NCBI GenBank assembly: GCA_031418775.1 | Contig: JANOJN010000311.1 | Span: 1-42,818 of the forward strand | Source of the DNA: JANLQX01 sp031418775 | GTDB taxonomy: Bacteria; Actinomycetota; Acidimicrobiia; Acidimicrobiales; JANYDT01 | DNA: 42,818 nucleotides | Reading direction: 5' to 3' | Position numbers and translations under genes: made by a program | Notes under the pieces: generated by a model | Seen by the model: only the letters and a program-made list of their open reading frames with translations | Database searches by the model: none | Told to the model about the DNA's origin: nothing | Shown: positions 39,348-42,818 of the stretch, one piece after another | Layout: each line of letters begins with the position of its first letter | Position numbering within the stretch: the stretch's first letter is position 1

Positions 39348-40940
39348 TCATGGCCGGACACCAGTAGCGGTCCCGGTAGCGACGGCGTGTCTGTCGGAGG
39401 TGGGTGTGTGTTTGGGGAGGTGGACGAAGGCGATGAGGGCTGCGAGGGCTGCGAGTCCGACGCCGACCCAGAGTGAACTGCTCATCGAGGTTACGAACGC
39501 GTTGCGTGCGGCGGTGCCGATCTCGGCGCCGTTCGCCGTGAGGCGGTGGCTGATGTCGAGTGCTGCGCCGACGTTGTCGGTGAGCGCGGCGCGGACGTTG
39601 TCTGGGACTCCGGTGATGCCATCGAGCTGACCTTGTAGGTCCGACGCGTACAAGCTCGCGGCGACACTGCCGATGACAGCGACGCCGAGCGCTCCGCCGA
39701 GCTCGCGGACTGTGTCGTTGACGGCGGACCCGACGCCGGCTCGGGCCGGGGGGAGCGTTGACATGATCAGGTCGGTCGCCGTGGGCATGGCGATACCCGC
39801 TCCGAGACCGAACAGCAGGAGCCCGACCCCGGTGGGCGTGTACGACGTGCCGTCGATGAGTGCGGCTTGCACGGCGACACCACCGGCAGCGAGGGCGGTG
39901 CCGGTGACGACGGCGATGCGGCCGCCGACGGTGCCAGCGAGATGAGCGCCGGCTCCGCTGCCGAGGATCATTCCGAGCGCTGCAGGTACCAGTGCGGCGC
40001 CGGCGAGGAGCGGGGTGTAGCCGAGGATGAACTGTAGGTACTGCGCTTGGAGAAAGACGGTGCCTGCCATGGCGAAGAACAGCATGGCGAGGGCGACGCT
40101 GCCGGCGGAGAAGCCCCGATTGGCGAACAGTCGCATGTCGAGCATGGGCTCGTCGCGTCGTAGCTGGGAGCGGATGAACATGGCGCCGGTCATGGTGGCG
40201 ACCATCAGCGACATCAAAGTGAAGGTCGAGGTCCAGCCGCTGCGTGGCGCTTCGATGATGGCATAGACGAGTGAACCGATCATCGCGATGGAGAGCAGAG
40301 CACCGACGGGATCGAGCCTGGTCGCTTTCGGGTCGCGGGAGTCGGGGACGATGTGCTGCGTGCCCGCCAGCGCAATGGCGAGCAGTGGTACGTTGATCCA
40401 GAACACCGACGACCACGAGAAGTTGCGCATGAGCGTCCCTCCGACGATGGGCCCGAGTGCGATGCCGGCGCCGCTGGCGGCGGTCCAGATGGCGATGGCC
40501 TTGCCTCGTCCGTGCGGGTCGCCGAAGGAGTTGACGAGGATGGAGAGCGTGGTCGGCATGATGAGTGCCCCTCCGAGGCCCATGATGCCGCGGCCGACGA
40601 TGAGCATCGTCGTCGTGCCGGCGATGGCGCTCACGACCGAGCCGGTCATGAAGGTCATCAGGCCTGCAGCCAGTGCCCGGCGACGGCCGAACCGGTCCCC
40701 GAAGCTTCCGGCGGTGAGCAGAAGTCCGGCGAAGACAACGGTGTAGGCAGCGACGATCCACTGCAACTGGGCGGCGCTCGCGCCGAGATCACTGACCATC
40801 TCGGGTAACGCCACGTTGATGATGGTGTGGTCGATGGAGGTCACGAGGAGCGCGAGTACCAGCACACCAAGGATGCGCCAGCGATTGGGGTGGCTGGGCG
40901 AGGATTCGCCGGAGGGTTGTTGTGTGGGGCGACCGTGCAT
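39348..40940 (-). CDS. DHA2-family (14-TM) drug:H+ antiporter
   Basis: 530 residues from ATG 40940. Motif A, GSFGDRFGRRRALAAG, and the N-terminal DHA2 box LVTSIDHTIINVALPEM are present, with RGIMGLGGALIMPTTLSILV and later GIALGPIVGGTLM (motif C region), and about 14 helices. It exports hydrophobic or cationic toxic compounds with proton exchange. It is divergent from a TetR regulator 114 bp away, the standard arrangement for inducible efflux, and palindromes lie between them. The C-terminal region (from about 430) has a longer extracellular loop. Confidence 0.9.
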   Translation of the reverse strand: MHGRPTQQPSGESSPSHPNRWRILGVLVLALLVTSIDHTIINVALPEMVSDLGASAAQLQWIVAAYTVVFAGLLLTAGSFGDRFGRRRALAAGLMTFMTGSVVSAIAGTTTMLIVGRGIMGLGGALIMPTTLSILVNSFGDPHGRGKAIAIWTAASGAGIALGPIVGGTLMRNFSWSSVFWINVPLLAIALAGTQHIVPDSRDPKATRLDPVGALLSIAMIGSLVYAIIEAPRSGWTSTFTLMSLMVATMTGAMFIRSQLRRDEPMLDMRLFANRGFSAGSVALAMLFFAMAGTVFLQAQYLQFILGYTPLLAGAALVPAALGMILGSGAGAHLAGTVGGRIAVVTGTALAAGGVAVQAALIDGTSYTPTGVGLLLFGLGAGIAMPTATDLIMSTLPPARAGVGSAVNDTVRELGGALGVAVIGSVAASLYASDLQGQLDGITGVPDNVRAALTDNVGAALDISHRLTANGAEIGTAARNAFVTSMSSSLWVGVGLAALAALIAFVHLPKHTPTSDRHAVATGTATGVRP

Positions 40941-40960
40941 GTTGACCGTCTTTCGTTACG

Positions 40961-40973
40961 AAACGTCACGTTT
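40961..40973. promoter_or_regulatory. Palindrome upstream of the exporter start
   Basis: AAACGT-C-ACGTTT is a perfect 6-bp inverted repeat with a 1-bp centre, 20 bp before the exporter ATG. It is a plausible TetR operator half of the divergent region. Confidence 0.5.
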
Positions 40974-41021
40974 GTTCAGTAGCTTCACCTAACCAGATCC
41001 CGGAGATTCTGTCAAGGTAGA

Positions 41022-41043
41022 TAACATTCGTGAAGTAATGTTA
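41022..41043. promoter_or_regulatory. Palindrome at the TetR promoter
   Basis: TAACATT-8 bp-AATGTTA is a perfect 7-bp inverted repeat. It overlaps TACGTT (41042-41047), a -10-like box that ends six bases before ATG 41054 (leaderless). Binding here would allow autorepression of the regulator. Confidence 0.55.
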
Positions 41044-41053
41044 CGTTGGTCGT

Positions 41054-41803
41054 ATGCGATCGACTGCTGCAGAGCTGGAAAAGGTCCCCTCGCGGCGGGA
41101 GCGGGTGCGGGCAGCGACCATCAAGGAGATCAAAGCAACCGCCATGCGGATGCTCCGAGAACACGGTGCCGATCTCCGCTTCGCCGACATCGCCCGGGAA
41201 ATGGGCATGACGGCGCCAGCGCTCTACCGCTACTACGCCGACCGCGACCAACTGCTCTCCGCCTTGATGGTCGACGGCTTCGCCGAGATGTCGACTCAGC
41301 TGACAGCGGCCCTCGAGGCCACGGAGCCCGACGACCTCGCCGGGTGGATCCGCGCCGCGGCCGTCTCATATCGAAACTTCGCCAAGGCCGACCCGGCCCG
41401 TTTCTCGCTACTGTTCGGCCTCCCGAACCCTGGCTTCGGACAGCACAATCAGCACACCTCAGGACCGGCCGCCGGGGCCACCATGGCCACACTCGAGCAG
41501 TCCCTGCGCGCCGTCATTGACAAGGGACAGCTCGCGCACCCGCTTATCCGTCACGTTGGCCCGCAGTGGGCGACCGAGGCAGGCACCGCACAAGCAGCCG
41601 ACGGCGCTCGAATACCCGCCGACGCTTACCAGGCGCTGCTCCACTTCCTTGCCGCCGTCCACGGCTTCGCATGCCTCGAAACCTTCGACCACCTCCACTG
41701 GATCAGCGATCAAGCACGTGACGAGCTCTTCGAAGCGCAGATCGAACTCCTGCAACTCACCACGGGCGCCCTACCACCGCCCTCCGACCCCGGCCGCCCA
41801 TGA
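41054..41803 (+). CDS. TetR-family transcriptional regulator
   Basis: 249 residues from ATG 41054. The HTH is RVRAATIKEIKATAMRMLRE, DLRFADIAREMGMTAPALYR and YYADRDQLLSALM. The C-terminal domain (AAVSYRNFAKADPARFSLLF, then FHLAAVHGFACLETF-like helices) is the TetR_C_13/WHG type. It most likely represses the divergent DHA2 exporter and itself; the ligand is probably an exported compound. The start has no Shine-Dalgarno but has a TANNNT box six bases upstream. Confidence 0.9.
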   Translation: MRSTAAELEKVPSRRERVRAATIKEIKATAMRMLREHGADLRFADIAREMGMTAPALYRYYADRDQLLSALMVDGFAEMSTQLTAALEATEPDDLAGWIRAAAVSYRNFAKADPARFSLLFGLPNPGFGQHNQHTSGPAAGATMATLEQSLRAVIDKGQLAHPLIRHVGPQWATEAGTAQAADGARIPADAYQALLHFLAAVHGFACLETFDHLHWISDQARDELFEAQIELLQLTTGALPPPSDPGRP

Positions 41804-41846
41804 AGGACGCCCGCTACGTGTAGCGTCGCCCAGCCCGCAGCGGACG

Positions 41847-41970
41847 TCAGCTCAGTTCGTCGGACGACGCATGACCTTGACCGAAGATTTCCTGGTGGAT
41901 CGCCCGGCGGCGTGCGACGGTGTGAGCGAGCTCGGAGTACGTGACAGGTCGCCTTCCCAATGGCCGATCT
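41847..41970 (-). pseudogene. C-terminal gene fragment, family unknown
   Basis: The minus strand reads RRPVTYSELAHTVARRRAIH, then QEIFGQGHASSDELS and stop (41847-41849). It looks like a genuine protein C-terminus, but an in-frame TAG lies just upstream near 41975 and no start is possible. It lies between the TetR gene and an IS element, so it is probably the truncated end of a gene cut by the insertion. Confidence 0.35.
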
Positions 41971-42141
41971 GTTAGCTACTTCCCCCGGAAGAACTCGGGC
42001 GATTGAGGGTGTTGGGGTCGGGCTCGATCGGTGCGCCTGGGGCGTGATGGCTGAGGACGTTCAGGTGGCTCGCCGACCAGTTCATAGGCGCGCTGAGTAG
42101 TCCCGGCGGTGTTGGTGGCGGGTTGGCGGTCTTGGTGAGCG

Positions 42142-42818
42142 TCATTGTCGGAGCTTGTTGAGTTTGGTGAGGTTGTGGGTGAAGACGCCGTGTCCGCACC
42201 AGATGCGTGCGCCGTCGTGGCTGCGTAGCCGGGTGCGTCGCCAGCCGAGATCACGCTTTAGATAGCTGATCCGTCCTTCGGCACCGGTGCGCCATTTCAC
42301 CGCAGCAACGAACGGTTCGGAACGTTTGACTGCGACCCGCGCTGCCGACGGTTTCCCGGTGCGAGGGATCGCCACTGCGGCCACACCAACGAAGACGAGG
42401 TCGGCTTCCATTGTCGCTTCGTTGTAGCCCCGATCGGCGGTCAACATGACTGGCGGCCCGCCGCACTGTTTGATGATCCGCTCGACCGCGGGCCGGAGGA
42501 GGTCGGTGTCGTGGGGGTTGCCGATGTGCACCGAGTGGTCGACGATGAGGCCGTCACCGTTGTCACACACCTGGGCTTTGTAGCCGAACTCGACGGGTTT
42601 CCCGAGGCGTCCTTTCGCGATCGGTCGGGCGTCGGGTTCGTGCAGTGACACGAGTCTTGTCGCGCCCGGCGGGACACCTCCATTGATGCGTGTGCGGGCC
42701 TGGACGATGAGTCGCCGTGTCCGTTCCGAAAGCACACCCAGTTCGTCCAGGCGTCGACGTGCGGCTCGCCTCGGGCGGCGTTTCGGTGAGGTTACAGCGC
42801 TGGCTTCGGCGAGTGAGG
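42142..42818 (-). CDS. Transposase, IS5/IS1182/ISNCY-like DDE type (partial, runs off the right edge)
   Basis: The frame is open from the window edge to the stop at 42142, about 225 residues, and lacks its N-terminus. ATRLVSLHEPDARPIAKGRL, KPVEFGYKAQVCDNGDGLIV, LTADRGYNEATMEADL and KWRTGAEGRISYLKRDLG match the DDE catalytic region: second Asp in TADRG, Glu in EGRISYLKR. The ending GHGVFTHNLTKLNKL is usual for IS5-related enzymes. The inverted repeat at its right end should lie in 41980-42140 but was not identified. It appears intact so far as visible. Confidence 0.8.
   Translation of the reverse strand, partial: SLAEASAVTSPKRRPRRAARRRLDELGVLSERTRRLIVQARTRINGGVPPGATRLVSLHEPDARPIAKGRLGKPVEFGYKAQVCDNGDGLIVDHSVHIGNPHDTDLLRPAVERIIKQCGGPPVMLTADRGYNEATMEADLVFVGVAAVAIPRTGKPSAARVAVKRSEPFVAAVKWRTGAEGRISYLKRDLGWRRTRLRSHDGARIWCGHGVFTHNLTKLNKLRQ

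Noticed and set aside
38596..40761. 721-codon minus-strand frame overlapping acetate kinase and the exporter
   Set aside because: Out of frame with the exporter and antisense to ackA; Arg/His repeats with no family signature.
1..42818. CRISPR array or rRNA operon
   Set aside because: No regularly spaced repeats of 24-40 bp and no rRNA sequence were seen.

Overview
The window is a GC-rich bacterial chromosome segment with actinobacterial traits: high-GC codon use, GTG and TTG starts, many 4-16 nt gene overlaps, and several genes whose start codon lies six bases after a TANNNT box with no Shine-Dalgarno, as in leaderless transcripts. The mix of genes (CPD-type metal ATPase, DUF305, BlaI/BlaR pair, DHA2 exporter, phosphoketolase) would suit an environmental actinomycete, perhaps Acidimicrobiia-like. 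That placement is inference; no rRNA or marker protein is present to settle it.

Layout. (1) 1-13347: accreted, decaying island DNA. An IS edge, a tyrosine-recombinase remnant, and two 39-bp copies of the 3' end of a tRNA-Gly(GCC) gene (979-1017 and 13309-13347) mark two tandem integration scars. Between the scars lie a frameshifted GNAT acetyltransferase, a large DUF4157/eCIS-type protein with a C-terminal metallopeptidase-like domain and a broken N-terminus, IS3 and LuxR scraps, a SnoaL-like protein, two flavodoxin-fold NAD(P)H oxidoreductases, a two-domain methylenetetrahydrofolate reductase, a sugar-type ABC importer without its ATPase, and an XRE antitoxin-like gene. (2) 13.8-15.7 kb: a methyltransferase, an IS481 stub and a SHOCT mini-protein.

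(3) 15.7-27.7 kb: a copper/silver-type metal and thiol-redox island. It holds a CsoR scrap fused to a P-type ATPase scrap, a complete CPD-motif P1B ATPase, small membrane proteins, a lipoprotein, a multicopper oxidase ruined by a 17-bp duplication and a large deletion, then an operon of rhodanese, TlpA-like lipoprotein, Lgt-like membrane protein and CcdA. A DUF305 lipoprotein, a BlaI repressor with an M56 protease, and a second TlpA-like thioredoxin follow. Two clear BlaI-like palindromes and a third weaker site lie in front of the rhodanese operon, the second TlpA gene and DUF305, suggesting one metal- or envelope-stress regulon. In the second TlpA gene a single in-frame TGA replaces exactly the first cysteine of the CxxC active site, and a small hairpin sits at SECIS distance, so this is a candidate selenoprotein. 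It is the most interesting item in the window.

(4) 27.9-39.2 kb: an ABC exporter, a eukaryotic-type phosphomannomutase-like HAD protein, a GH130 mannoside phosphorylase, a GAF sensor with a damaged kinase domain, a SHOCT/LemA/TPM/DUF5130-like operon, and an overlapping phosphoketolase-acetate kinase pair that would turn sugar phosphates into acetate and ATP. (5) 39.3-42.8 kb: a DHA2 drug exporter divergent from a TetR regulator with palindromes between them, then a transposase running off the window end.

Frameshifts are frequent in region 1 and around the multicopper oxidase, but the long operons of regions 4 and 5 are clean. This suggests real decay of accessory genes more than uniform sequencing error.
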